The notes beneath the pieces are model-generated. The model was not told where the DNA came from and did no database searches. It saw only the letters and a program-made list of their open reading frames with translations. DNA of 64,000 nucleotides from Chitinophaga pinensis. Lineage in GTDB: Bacteria; Bacteroidota; Bacteroidia; NS11-12g; UBA955. Made by a program: the position numbers and the translations under genes. Every line of letters starts with the position of its first letter. Position 1 is the stretch's first letter. Positions 1 through 8,234 of the stretch are shown piece by piece. The DNA is taken from NCBI GenBank assembly GCA_945877575.1, contig CAMDUE010000005.1, forward strand, positions 109,226 through 173,225. The letters run 5' to 3'.

Positions 1-1180
1 AGGCGTTAATTGTGGTTTCCACATCTTCGAGGGTGTGCACCGCTGTGGGAATCAAGCGCAACATGATCACCCCTTTAGGAACTACCGGATAAACCACAAT
101 GCTGCAGAAAATGTTGTAGTTTTCTCTCAAGTCAAAGGTTAAATGCGTGGCCTCGGGTATGGTGCCGTTTAGAAGCACCGGAGTAACAGGAGTGGTGGTT
201 ACGCCAATATTGAATCCAGCTTCTTTCAATCCAGATTGCAAAGCTCTAACAATGGTCCACAATTTTTCTTTGTGTTCGGGTTGTGTACGAATCATTTCTA
301 AGCGTTTGATGGAACCCACCACCATAGGCATAGGAAGGGCTTTTGCGTAAATTTGTGAACGCATGTTGTAACGCAAGAATTTGATTACGTGTGGTTCAGA
401 GCCAATAAATGCACCAATGCCGGCCATTGATTTTGCGAAGGTGGAGAAATAAATATCTATTCCGTCCATGCAATTTTGCTCTTCGCCGGTGCCCGCACCT
501 GTTTGTCCCATGGTTCCAAATCCGTGAGCATCGTCCACAAAAAGTCTGAAGTTGTATTTTTCTTTTAGAGCAACAATTTCTTTCAATTTGCCTTGAGAAC
601 CGCTCATTCCAAAAACACCTTCTGTAATGACCATGACGCCACCACCAGTTTGTTCTGCCAATTTGGTAGCGCGCACCAACTGTTTTTCACAGCTTTCAAT
701 ATCGTTGTGTTGGAAAACAAAGCGCTTTCCTACGTGAAGTCTAAGTCCGTCAATGATGCAAGCGTGAGATTCAGCATCGTACACAATGACGTCGTGTCTG
801 TCAACCAAGGCATCAATGGCACTTAAAACCCCTTGATAACCGAAGTTCAATAAAATTACATCGGGCTTTTTGATGAAGTCGGCCAAATCTTTTTCCAACT
901 GTTCGTGATAATCGCTGTTTCCGCTCATCATACGGGCACCCATGGGATAAGCCATACCAAATTGCGCAGCGGCATCGGCATCGGCTTTCATGACATCGGG
1001 GTGATTGGCAAGTCCTAAGTAATTATTCAGAGACCAATTCAATTTCTCTACACCGCGAAATTTCATTCTCGGTCCAATAGGACCTTCCAATTTTGGGAAA
1101 GTGAAATATCCATGAGCATCGTCAGCGTGCATGCCCAAGGGGCCCATTTTGTCGTAGAGTTTTTCAAAGATGTCTTTCAT
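1..1180 (-). CDS. spt: Serine palmitoyltransferase-like PLP enzyme (3' end cut by window)
   Basis: Alpha-oxoamine synthase family enzyme (fold type I, PLP-dependent), which condenses an amino acid with an acyl-CoA. The reading frame starts at ATG 1180 and runs 393 codons to the window edge without a stop, so only the last few residues are missing (family length is about 395-400). Visible features are an MKDIFEKLYDKMGPLG start, VDDAHGFG with the PLP-binding Asp, and STFAKSMAGIGAF holding the Schiff-base lysine. The AGTGEEQ and FAKSMAG wording matches my memory of Bacteroides serine palmitoyltransferase, the first step of sphingolipid synthesis, more than KBL or BioF. KBL (glycine C-acetyltransferase) remains the main alternative. 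It is expressed from a good promoter just upstream and is monocistronic at this end. Confidence 0.85.
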   Translation of the reverse strand, partial: MKDIFEKLYDKMGPLGMHADDAHGYFTFPKLEGPIGPRMKFRGVEKLNWSLNNYLGLANHPDVMKADADAAAQFGMAYPMGARMMSGNSDYHEQLEKDLADFIKKPDVILLNFGYQGVLSAIDALVDRHDVIVYDAESHACIIDGLRLHVGKRFVFQHNDIESCEKQLVRATKLAEQTGGGVMVITEGVFGMSGSQGKLKEIVALKEKYNFRLFVDDAHGFGTMGQTGAGTGEEQNCMDGIDIYFSTFAKSMAGIGAFIGSEPHVIKFLRYNMRSQIYAKALPMPMVVGSIKRLEMIRTQPEHKEKLWTIVRALQSGLKEAGFNIGVTTTPVTPVLLNGTIPEATHLTFDLRENYNIFCSIVVYPVVPKGVIMLRLIPTAVHTLEDVETTINA

Positions 1181-1199
1181 GTAAATTTTATTGTTACTA

Positions 1200-1233
1200 C
1201 AAAATTAAGTCAGTTTCAGAATCCTACAACAAA
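1200..1233 (-). promoter_or_regulatory. Bacteroidota-type promoter for the spt-like gene
   Basis: On the minus strand, TTTG followed by TTG, then 19 nt, then TAATTTTG, which fits the Bacteroidota consensus TTTG...TAnnTTTG. The -7 box is at 1200-1207. A 19-nt A-rich stretch then leads to ATG 1180. The promoter lies in the 3' end of the upstream methyltransferase gene. Confidence 0.65.
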
Positions 1234-1944
1234 CACCGAAGGCAATTTGCCTATTTCTATGCTCGTTTTTTTCCACTGTCCAATGGTTTGGCTTAAAATC
1301 TGTTGGTTTTCGCCATGAAGGTCAAAAGAAATGGAAAGTTTAGCTTCTACGGGGAGCCATTTGATCAAGGCTTGGGCCGTTTTATCGCTTCGGTAAGGGG
1401 TTTCAATGAAGGTATGAGCGTATTTTTTCCAAACTAGGTTTGACAAAGATTTGACAAACGGGATGAATTCTTCGGTTTTAACCGGAAGGTATCCGTGAAA
1501 AATAAACTGCTGCCCGTTGAGTCCGCTAGATTGAATGGCCATGATGATGCTGTTGGGACCCACTAGCGGTAATATGGTTCGATGGGTTCTATGTGCCCAC
1601 GCCACAATTTTATTGCCTGGGTCAGCGATGCAAGGAATTCCGGCTTCCGATACTACGCCAATTTGAGCTTCGTTTTTGTGCTTATTGAGGAAGTCTTCAA
1701 GGTCTTGGGCCGCATAACCGCGTTCCAATTCAAAAATGATCAAATCATCTATAACCACGCCCAATTTAAGGTTGCTTATGAACCGTCTCAAGGTGCGGGC
1801 GTTTTCAGCCACCCATACCTTGGTAGTTTTTATGGCCTCGCCGTGGATGTTGGTGAAATATCCGTCCAAACTAAGTTCCCCAATGGGAAGTGGGAATAAA
1901 ATAAGCTGTCGGTTTAGTTTCGATGGATTTTCAGGAGCATTCAT
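1216..1944 (-). CDS. RsmI/YraL-family SAM-dependent methyltransferase
   Basis: Tetrapyrrole-methylase-fold SAM methyltransferase of the RsmI (16S rRNA C1402 2'-O-methyltransferase) family, in the shorter form common in Bacteroidota. The start chosen is the ATG giving MNAPENPSKL, because RQLILFPLPIGE follows directly as in homologues; an in-frame ATG at 1992 would add 16 residues. Motifs are SEAGIPCIADPG (the glycine-rich SAM loop equivalent to SDAGTPGISDPG in RsmI) and LPLVGPNSIIMAIQSSG. Many Bacteroidota carry both a true RsmI and this paralogue, so rRNA as substrate is an inference. It is encoded upstream of and in the same direction as the spt-like gene, but that gene has its own promoter. 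Confidence 0.8.
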   Translation of the reverse strand: MNAPENPSKLNRQLILFPLPIGELSLDGYFTNIHGEAIKTTKVWVAENARTLRRFISNLKLGVVIDDLIIFELERGYAAQDLEDFLNKHKNEAQIGVVSEAGIPCIADPGNKIVAWAHRTHRTILPLVGPNSIIMAIQSSGLNGQQFIFHGYLPVKTEEFIPFVKSLSNLVWKKYAHTFIETPYRSDKTAQALIKWLPVEAKLSISFDLHGENQQILSQTIGQWKKTSIEIGKLPSVFVVGF

Positions 1945-2031
1945 ATCTGCAAAAGTCGATATTTTGTGGAGTTCTCGCGTTGAAAATTTCATGATTGTGT
2001 CATGCGGCTGTTAACATCCCCCAAAAGCAAG

Positions 2032-2039
2032 TAAATTTG
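2032..2039 (+). promoter_or_regulatory. -7 box TAAATTTG, 4 nt before a GTG start
   Basis: A perfect TAnnTTTG box ends 4 nt upstream of GTG 2044. Transcription would begin at or next to the start codon, so the message would be leaderless or nearly so. The -33 element is weak: only a TG lies about 21 nt upstream. Confidence 0.5.
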
Positions 2040-2043
2040 CGCC

Positions 2044-2334
2044 GTGGGATTCCTCAAAAAATTACAAGAACGTTGGAAGGTTGATTCAACACTACAAGTG
2101 GTTTTGATCTTGGTGGTGTTTGCGCTGACTGGTTCAACGGTGGTATACATAAAGAAGTTCATTCAACCCCTGATGGGAGATCATTGGTGGTTTGATTTGG
2201 TTTATTACGTGGCCATTTTGCCCTTTTACAATTTGATTTTACTCATTTATGGGTTCATCTTTGGACAAGGGAATTATTTTTTGGAGTTCGAGAAGCGATT
2301 TTTTCGCAGAATTTTTAGGAGAAAACAATCATGA
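2044..2334 (+). CDS. DUF6787-type small membrane protein
   Basis: A 96-residue protein starting with GTG (MGFLKKLQERWKVDS). It has two hydrophobic segments, at about residues 18-38 (VVLILVVFALTGSTVVYIKKF) and 50-75 (DLVYYVAILPFYNLILLIYGFIFG), then a basic tail rich in FRRIFRR. It matches the small Bacteroidota family I know as DUF6787, of unknown function, often found next to mrp. Its stop overlaps the start of mrp by four bases (ATGA), so the two are probably translationally coupled. Confidence 0.7.
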   Translation: MGFLKKLQERWKVDSTLQVVLILVVFALTGSTVVYIKKFIQPLMGDHWWFDLVYYVAILPFYNLILLIYGFIFGQGNYFLEFEKRFFRRIFRRKQS

Positions 2335-3386
2335 GTATTTCGAAAGAAGCAGTCTTAAAAGCGCTGTCACACGTAGACGATCCAGACCTTCACAAAGATG
2401 TTGTGACCTTGGGGATGATTGAAAATTTGACCATTGAAGGGCTGAATGTTTCATTTGATTTGGTGTTGACCACACCCGCATGTCCTATGAAAGACATGAT
2501 GGTTTCTGCTTGCAAGAACGCGGTTGTTTACATGGTTGACGCTGCGGCGCAGGTACATGTAAACGCAACCAGCAGGGTGGTTCAAAACGAGCGCACCTCA
2601 GATACCTTGAGCGGTGTAAAGCAAGTCATTGCGGTGGCATCGGGAAAGGGCGGAGTGGGAAAGAGCACCGTTTCGGCTACACTGGCATTGGCATTGTCTA
2701 AATCAGGTGCCAAAGTAGGATTGTTAGACGCTGACATTTACGGACCGAGCATACCCACGTTATTTAAGGTTCATCAAGCTCCAGAAATGGTAGAATTGAA
2801 CGGTAAAAACGTCATGAAGCCCATAGAATCGCATGGAATCAAATTGTTGAGCATAGGTTTTATGACGGCACCCGGACAGGCGGTGGTTTGGCGCGGACCC
2901 ATGATTTCATCGGCATTCAGACAATTTCTGAACGATGTTGATTGGGGTGATTTAGATTATTTGGTGATTGATCTTCCTCCGGGAACCGGCGATGTTCAAA
3001 TTACTTTGGCTCAGCAGGCTCCATTATCGGGAATTGTTGTAGTAACTACCCCTCAAGAAATGGCCTTGACCGATGCCCGAAGGGCCATTGATATGTTCCA
3101 ATTAGACAGCATTGCAAAGCCCATTTTGGGAGTGGTTGAGAATATGTCTTACTTCGTTCCGGATGACGATTTAACAAAGAAATATCACATTTTTGGACAA
3201 GGAGGCGGACAAAAATTGGCTTCAGAGTTTGGGGTTCCTTTTTTGGGAGAGTTGCCACTAAGAACCGGAATAGGACTGGCCGCTGATCAAGGAAATTGGG
3301 ACTTTGACTTAGAAATCATGAAGCCTTACATGGCTTTGGCTGGAGAGGTTGCAAGACAAATTAGTTTAAAATCCGTATCTTTGTGA
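2331..3386 (+). CDS. mrp: Mrp/NBP35-family Fe-S carrier ATPase
   Basis: P-loop ATPase thought to carry and deliver Fe-S clusters. A DUF59/MIP18 domain occupies residues 1 to about 85. The deviant Walker A GKGGVGKST is at 105-113, followed by DADIYGPS and VIDLPPGTGD (Walker B region). The stretch after ENMSYF, where many Mrp proteins carry the cluster-binding CxxC, reads VPDDD and has no cysteines. My recollection is that this is usual in Bacteroidota. It is directly followed, 1 bp later, by an Nfu-type scaffold, which supports an Fe-S maturation role. Confidence 0.93.
   Translation: MSISKEAVLKALSHVDDPDLHKDVVTLGMIENLTIEGLNVSFDLVLTTPACPMKDMMVSACKNAVVYMVDAAAQVHVNATSRVVQNERTSDTLSGVKQVIAVASGKGGVGKSTVSATLALALSKSGAKVGLLDADIYGPSIPTLFKVHQAPEMVELNGKNVMKPIESHGIKLLSIGFMTAPGQAVVWRGPMISSAFRQFLNDVDWGDLDYLVIDLPPGTGDVQITLAQQAPLSGIVVVTTPQEMALTDARRAIDMFQLDSIAKPILGVVENMSYFVPDDDLTKKYHIFGQGGGQKLASEFGVPFLGELPLRTGIGLAADQGNWDFDLEIMKPYMALAGEVARQISLKSVSL
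3376..3383 (+). promoter_or_regulatory. -7 box TATCTTTG inside mrp, 4 nt before nfu
   Basis: A perfect TAnnTTTG box lies within the last codons of mrp and ends exactly 4 nt before ATG 3388. It would give nfu its own leaderless transcript. The nearest TTG upstream is about 24 nt away, slightly beyond the usual spacing. Confidence 0.45.
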
Positions 3387-3387
3387 T

Positions 3388-3627
3388 ATGCAATTATCTC
3401 AACAAATTGAAGCCGTACTCGAAACCATAAGACCCTATTTACAGGCCGATGGTGGAGATGTTGAATTGGTTGAAATACAAGAAAATAGAGATGTTGTATT
3501 GCGCTTGACGGGTGCTTGTAGCAGCTGTGCGATGAGTGAAATGACCATGACCGCAGGGGTGGAAGAGTCTTTGAGAAGATCCATTCCAGACCTCGGTAAA
3601 ATCATTGCATTGAAAGAAGGTCAATAA
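3388..3627 (+). CDS. nfu: Nfu-type Fe-S cluster scaffold (NifU C-terminal domain)
   Basis: A 79-residue protein that is only the NifU C-terminal domain. It has the typical YLQADGGDVELVEI segment and the cluster-binding CSSC at residues 44-47. It assembles or transfers 4Fe-4S clusters and probably works with the Mrp protein encoded immediately upstream. It is convergent with the thymidine kinase gene, and the two stop codons are only 1 bp apart. Confidence 0.92.
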   Translation: MQLSQQIEAVLETIRPYLQADGGDVELVEIQENRDVVLRLTGACSSCAMSEMTMTAGVEESLRRSIPDLGKIIALKEGQ

Positions 3628-3628
3628 T

Positions 3629-4204
3629 TCAATTAAGTTCTTCCTGGGTGATTCGTTGGGTTTCGAGCATGCCTTGTTCCCAATGTTCTTTGCAACGTGC
3701 CTCGTAGGAGTTATTATGTCCTACCACCACCAATTCATTGGTTAAGCTGGTGCGATACGTGTAGAAAGCACTTTTTTGGCACACATGGCATTTGGCACTG
3801 AGTTCCACTTTTTCTGTAGCCAGTTTTTTGAGGGATTTCATGGGACCGAAATCTCTATTCATGTAGTCTTTGTCAAGTCCTGCTGCAATTACCTTGATTC
3901 CGTTCATCATCATTTCACCAATGACTTCAATGATGTAGGGCCCTAAGAACTGAACTTCGTCAATATATACCTCTTTAATTTGGGGTGTGATCAGGGGGAA
4001 AATCTCTTCCGCTTTTGAAATTCGATGTCCAGTCATTTGAAGTCCGGTGTGTGAACTCACTTTTCCTTCGGAATAACGGTTATCGATTAAAGGTTTAACA
4101 ACTAATTTTTCGTTGATATCTAGGGGACTATCGTTGTAGAACCCTATTAAATGCGTGGTTTTCCCCGCAAACATACACCCAAAAATTAGTGTAAAATCTC
4201 TCAT
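3629..4204 (-). CDS. tdk: Thymidine kinase
   Basis: Type II thymidine kinase, which phosphorylates thymidine to dTMP in salvage. The start at ATG 4204 (MRDFTLIFG) gives 191 residues, the normal size. A longer in-frame start would run into the divergent gene at 4263. The P-loop GCMFAGKTT is at residues 9-17. The acidic VYIDEVQFLG segment and the zinc-ribbon cysteines CHVCQ with a later C-terminal Cys (EARCKEHW) are all visible. Confidence 0.93.
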   Translation of the reverse strand: MRDFTLIFGCMFAGKTTHLIGFYNDSPLDINEKLVVKPLIDNRYSEGKVSSHTGLQMTGHRISKAEEIFPLITPQIKEVYIDEVQFLGPYIIEVIGEMMMNGIKVIAAGLDKDYMNRDFGPMKSLKKLATEKVELSAKCHVCQKSAFYTYRTSLTNELVVVGHNNSYEARCKEHWEQGMLETQRITQEELN

Positions 4205-4262
4205 GAATGGTATTGAATTGAGGCGTAAATTTCCCGAAAATTTTTCATAATATCCTAATAAC

Positions 4263-5057
4263 ATGAATCCGCGAATCCACGAAATCATCGGTACCTTGCA
4301 ATTGTTGAACGAGGAACTCCAACACAATCAAGGAAGTGGCGAAGTTTTGGGCAAGATAAAACTTTTTTCTGCACAGCTTTATTTAGAATCTGACATGGAA
4401 TTGATTGCTGTTGGGAGAGAAGCAAACACAATAGAAAACATAGAACCTGAATTTCCAGATCCAGTACCCAGTACCATGGACCATGTACCAGGTACCATAG
4501 ACCCGGTACCTAGTACCATAGACCCGGTACCCAGTACCATGGACCATGTACCAAGTACCATAGACCATGTACCAAGTACCATAGACCATGTACCAGGTAC
4601 CATAGTAGAAGATTTGCAAAAATTGCAACCCAGCTTGTTCGGATTTGAGCCCGAAATGGAAGATGAATTGGTGATTGAAGAGGAGGAAATACCGGTTTTT
4701 GAAGCGCCAAAAAGCAGTGGAATAGAATTGATTATTAAAAAACAAGAGGTTGAAAATATTGATAATCAAGAAAATAAAACTTCCAGTGCTCCGTCATCCA
4801 AAGAAATCACTCCTGATGCCATTAAGCAGGCAAATGAAGTGCTTTCCATGTTCTCTTTGTCTAGAAGGTTTGAATTTGCCAATTTTCTTTTTGGCGGAGA
4901 TATGCAGAAATTTACCACCTTTATCTGTGAAATGATCTTGGCTCAGCCAGGAGATGAGAGAGAAGATGTGTTCGAGTCTTGGTATGAGCGATTTGATTGG
5001 AAACGCCGCGATGAATCAGCCAGCGACTTGAAACGCAATCTGCGCAAGATGATGTAA
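4263..5057 (+). CDS. Hypothetical protein with a DNA-repeat-encoded linker
   Basis: A 264-residue soluble protein that I do not recognise. The N-terminal part (MNPRIHEIIGTLQLLNEEL, residues 1-65) looks helical. Residues 67-115 are encoded by a heptanucleotide array and read as seven 7-residue units of the form HVPSTID. An acidic stretch follows (EMEDELVIEEEEIP). The C-terminal 80 residues (from about IKQANEVLSMFSLSRRFEF) form a compact, probably helical domain that also occurs C-terminally in small Bacteroidota proteins of unknown function. The array is in frame because 147 bp is a multiple of both 7 and 21. It is divergent from tdk with a 58-bp gap. I cannot assign a function. Confidence 0.75.
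   Translation: MNPRIHEIIGTLQLLNEELQHNQGSGEVLGKIKLFSAQLYLESDMELIAVGREANTIENIEPEFPDPVPSTMDHVPGTIDPVPSTIDPVPSTMDHVPSTIDHVPSTIDHVPGTIVEDLQKLQPSLFGFEPEMEDELVIEEEEIPVFEAPKSSGIELIIKKQEVENIDNQENKTSSAPSSKEITPDAIKQANEVLSMFSLSRRFEFANFLFGGDMQKFTTFICEMILAQPGDEREDVFESWYERFDWKRRDESASDLKRNLRKMM
4461..4607 (+). repeat. Heptanucleotide array A, translated (21 units)
   Basis: Twenty-one consecutive 7-mers such as CCAGTAC, CATGTAC, CAAGTAC and CATAGAC, arranged as seven 21-bp units. Read in frame they give PVPSTMD / HVPGTID-type heptapeptides. The neighbouring coding sequence has no such periodicity. Confidence 0.95.
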
Positions 5058-5102
5058 TCTTCCCGTTTTGTTCTCTTTCCATTTTCAGATGAAACTGAAA
5101 TT

Positions 5103-6596
5103 GTGAAAGAGATTATGTTGAGGTTTGATTTAAAATATCCATTAGTAGTTCCTGTGTTGATGCTCATTCTGGGCATTGTTGCAGCTAGGATTTGGGTTTG
5201 GCCAACGAGTCTAGGCTATTTATTCCTATTGCCTTTGCCGGTTTTCTTTTGGCTGGTTAAAATTAGAGGTCCGTCTATTTTCTTGGGATTCTTTTTTATT
5301 GGCTTTGGGAACTTAACCCTCCAAAATCAACGCGAGCAATTGTTTTATTTAAAACTAGCAAATGCTCGGGCATTGTGGGTACAAGCCACCGGAAATCCCA
5401 AAAAGGTGGAGGTTAAATGGGTGGTTTTTCAACCTCGAGAATTGGTGAGATGCGAGGGTGTTGTAAACGTCAATTACCATGAACAATTTAAATCCAAACA
5501 ATCTTTTTGGATTCATCCCCAGAAAATGGAGTGGGATCAGAATCAGTCCCTCAAGCTTTATACGTATACTTTTAGAAATTATACTCCCATCAATTGGAGT
5601 GCTTCTCTAGATGCTTTCCGAAATGGTGTTTTGAATCAAATTTTTGGACTCAGTAAAAGGTTTTTAACCCCAAAGGCCCATGCTTGGTATTTGGCCTTGA
5701 TTTGGGGCGAACGTTCAGAATTAGAGAAAACCGATCAAATGGCTTTTCAGAAATTGGGATTGGCCCACGTAATTTCGGTATCAGGAATGCATTTGGCATT
5801 GGTGTTCAATTTGTTGAGTTTGCCATTTACGATGTTTGAAAAGCGTTATCGAAATGTCGCTAAATTCAAATGGGTTCTTCTTCCGTTCGTTTGGATTTAT
5901 ACTTTTTTGACGCCCATGTCGCCCCCGGTAGTTAGGGCGGCCATATCTCTATCGATGTTGGTTATGGCGAAATCAGTTTTTTACCGAAGGGTGAGAAGTC
6001 CTGATGTGTATTTTTCGGTGTTGTTCATTTATCTGTTGTGGGATCCGAACGTGCTTTTTGATATTGGATTTCAACTTTCTCTTTTGGCCATGTGGGGCAT
6101 CGTCTTTTTGGTGCCCAGTTATTTGAGGCGATTTGAAGAATCTCACTCTGTGATTCAATGGTTGGCAAATACGGTGGTGGTGTCAATCATTTGCACATTG
6201 ACTACTGTGCCCATCATTTTTAAGGAGTTTGAGCAACTTTCGTTGTGGTTTTTGGTCGGAAATTTGTTGCTCATGCCGTTGTTTAATTGGCTAATTTATG
6301 GCTCTGCCTTTTTCTTTATCTTGGGATTTAGCGAAGTTTTGCTCAAGTATTTTGCCTGTATTATCAATCATTTCATTCAATTTATAGATTTCTTAATGCT
6401 GCAATTTGCGCAACTTCCCAATCTTTATTTGTACAGTCCCCGTTGGGGTTGGACTGAATTTCTGTTGTTTCTTTTGGTGGTTGTTTTTTGGACATTTTAT
6501 AGAGAAGAAAAAGTGATATTTTGGAGACAACTTTGCCTGTTTGCACTCTTTGTAATGAGCGTTGAGTACAGCATTGCATTGTATATTTGTGATTAA
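5103..6596 (+). CDS. ComEC/Rec2-family membrane protein (no hydrolase domain)
   Basis: Inner-membrane competence protein family that forms the DNA-uptake channel in known systems. It starts with GTG 5103, or ATG 5115 giving MLRFDLKYPL. An N-terminal hydrophobic region and DUF4131-like part cover residues 1-150. The Competence domain then shows the hallmark HVISVSGMHLALV (about residue 222) and many membrane helices to the end. At 497 residues it lacks the C-terminal metallo-beta-lactamase domain found in Bacillus ComEC. The gene may be co-transcribed with the crotonase and tatD that follow, though a promoter lies just before the crotonase. Whether this strain is competent cannot be told from here. 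Confidence 0.85.
   Translation: MKEIMLRFDLKYPLVVPVLMLILGIVAARIWVWPTSLGYLFLLPLPVFFWLVKIRGPSIFLGFFFIGFGNLTLQNQREQLFYLKLANARALWVQATGNPKKVEVKWVVFQPRELVRCEGVVNVNYHEQFKSKQSFWIHPQKMEWDQNQSLKLYTYTFRNYTPINWSASLDAFRNGVLNQIFGLSKRFLTPKAHAWYLALIWGERSELEKTDQMAFQKLGLAHVISVSGMHLALVFNLLSLPFTMFEKRYRNVAKFKWVLLPFVWIYTFLTPMSPPVVRAAISLSMLVMAKSVFYRRVRSPDVYFSVLFIYLLWDPNVLFDIGFQLSLLAMWGIVFLVPSYLRRFEESHSVIQWLANTVVVSIICTLTTVPIIFKEFEQLSLWFLVGNLLLMPLFNWLIYGSAFFFILGFSEVLLKYFACIINHFIQFIDFLMLQFAQLPNLYLYSPRWGWTEFLLFLLVVVFWTFYREEKVIFWRQLCLFALFVMSVEYSIALYICD
6562..6589 (+). promoter_or_regulatory. Promoter for the crotonase gene
   Basis: TTG, 17 nt, then TATATTTG (6582-6589), a perfect TAnnTTTG box within the end of the comEC-like gene. 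ATG 6599 is 9 nt after the box, so the leader would be only a few nucleotides. Confidence 0.5.
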
Positions 6597-6598
6597 TT

Positions 6599-7369
6599 AT
6601 GAGCAATCAATGGGTAATTGTTGAAATCAAAGGCCAAATCGCCGAGGTCATTATGAATAGACCTGAAAAGAGGAATGCACTGAATCCCGATTTGGTTTTG
6701 GAATTGACCGCCGCATTTGAAGCTTTGAATGAAAATGCTGAGGTGAGATTGATTGTTCTAAAGTCGAAGGAAGGAGCTTTTTGTGCGGGTGCCGATTTGT
6801 CGTACTTGAAATCATTGAGCCAATTTACTCATCAGGAGAATATTGAGGATTCTACCCGGTTGAAGAATTTGTTTGAACTCATTTATCATTGTTCAAAGAT
6901 TACGGTTTCTCAGGTTGAGGGCCCAGCTCTTGCCGGAGGATGTGGACTCGCATTTTTGGCGGATTTTTGTTTTGCGACCCCCAGTTCAACTTTTGGATAC
7001 ACTGAAGCGCGCATTGGATTTATTCCTGCCTTGGTGATGGTCTATTTAAAAGAAAAGTTGAATCAAAACCAGATGAACGAGTGGTTGTTGACGGCTCAAA
7101 TTTTTTCAGCAGACAAGGCTTACAAAGACGGATTGGTTTATGTCGTAGACGAAAATATTGGCCAAAAGGTAAATGAATTCGCCGCTCAATTATTGAAATC
7201 AGTGAGTTCTGAATCTACCTTGAGAATCAAATCTATGATGAGAAATATGCCATCCAATTGGAATGAATCATTAGTGTATGCAGCTGAGCAAAACGCATTG
7301 GCCCGTAAAACCGATGATTGTCAAAAAGGGGTATCGGCATTTTTGAATAAGGAGAAGATTTCATGGTAA
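6599..7369 (+). CDS. Enoyl-CoA hydratase/isomerase family protein
   Basis: Crotonase-fold enzyme of 256 residues. The two oxyanion-hole segments GAFCAGADLSYL and GPALAGGCGLA are clear. EARIGFIPALV carries the catalytic Glu position. The closest type I can suggest is a methylglutaconyl-CoA or enoyl-CoA hydratase of the Bacteroidota branched-chain amino acid route. Substrate cannot be fixed from sequence alone. Its last bases overlap the start of tatD (7363-7369), so the pair is probably translated together. Confidence 0.88.
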   Translation: MSNQWVIVEIKGQIAEVIMNRPEKRNALNPDLVLELTAAFEALNENAEVRLIVLKSKEGAFCAGADLSYLKSLSQFTHQENIEDSTRLKNLFELIYHCSKITVSQVEGPALAGGCGLAFLADFCFATPSSTFGYTEARIGFIPALVMVYLKEKLNQNQMNEWLLTAQIFSADKAYKDGLVYVVDENIGQKVNEFAAQLLKSVSSESTLRIKSMMRNMPSNWNESLVYAAEQNALARKTDDCQKGVSAFLNKEKISW

Positions 7370-8130
7370 AATTGGTAGATACTCATTGTCATTTGTACAG
7401 TGAAGAATTCAACGAAGACAGAATATCCGCGGTAGCTAAAAGCATCGAAATGGGGGTGAATAGAGTCTTGCTTCCCAACATTGATATGGATAGTATTGGG
7501 GTAATGCACGACTTGGAAGATCAATATCCTGAGAACTGTTTTTCAATGATGGGGTTGCATCCATGTTATGTCAAAGAAGATTTTAAGAAGGATTTGGAGG
7601 TAATGTATGCTTGGTTTGATAAGCGAAAATACGTGGGAGTGGGAGAGACGGGAATGGATTTGTATTGGGATAAGTCTACGCAAGCGTGGCAAGAAGAGTC
7701 GTTGAATATTCAGATAGAGTGGGCCATCGAAAAGGGGTTGGCTATGTCATTGCACACCAGAAATGCAACTCTGGAGGTGATAAAAGTCCTAAAGCCATAC
7801 AAGGGAAAGGTTCAAGGAGTGTTTCATTGTTTTTCCGAAAGTAAAGAGTTGGCCGATGAAATCATCAAATTGGGCTTCTATCTAGGAATTGGTGGTGTAG
7901 TGACCTTCAAAAATGCGGGTATTTCGCAAGTGGTGGCAGAATTGGGCATTGAAAAATTGGTGCTTGAAACAGATAGTCCTTATTTGGCGCCGGTTCCATA
8001 CAGAGGGAAGCGCAACGAGCCATCCTATACCCGTTATGTAGCCGAGAAAGTGGCAGATGTTACGGGTGAAAGCCTGTTGAAAGTGGCGGAGGTAACTTCT
8101 CGGAATGCAGAACAGCTTTTTGGAGTGTGA
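7363..8130 (+). CDS. tatD: TatD-family metal-dependent DNase
   Basis: Amidohydrolase-fold nuclease with 3'-5' DNase activity in characterised members. Metal-site motifs are in order: DTHCHLYSEEF near the N-terminus, GLHP, GETGMDLYW, LHTRNA, FHCFS and LETDSPYLAP. The length of 255 residues is normal. The start overlaps the crotonase stop by 7 bp. Confidence 0.93.
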   Translation: MVKLVDTHCHLYSEEFNEDRISAVAKSIEMGVNRVLLPNIDMDSIGVMHDLEDQYPENCFSMMGLHPCYVKEDFKKDLEVMYAWFDKRKYVGVGETGMDLYWDKSTQAWQEESLNIQIEWAIEKGLAMSLHTRNATLEVIKVLKPYKGKVQGVFHCFSESKELADEIIKLGFYLGIGGVVTFKNAGISQVVAELGIEKLVLETDSPYLAPVPYRGKRNEPSYTRYVAEKVADVTGESLLKVAEVTSRNAEQLFGV

Positions 8131-8234
8131 TAAATATCACAGAGTTTTCAATTTCTTTTAATCATCTTTGAATTTCGCGATTTTTCAGCAATTCCTATGG
8201 TGGCTAGAAAATTGAAAATGTTTAAAGTGAATAT

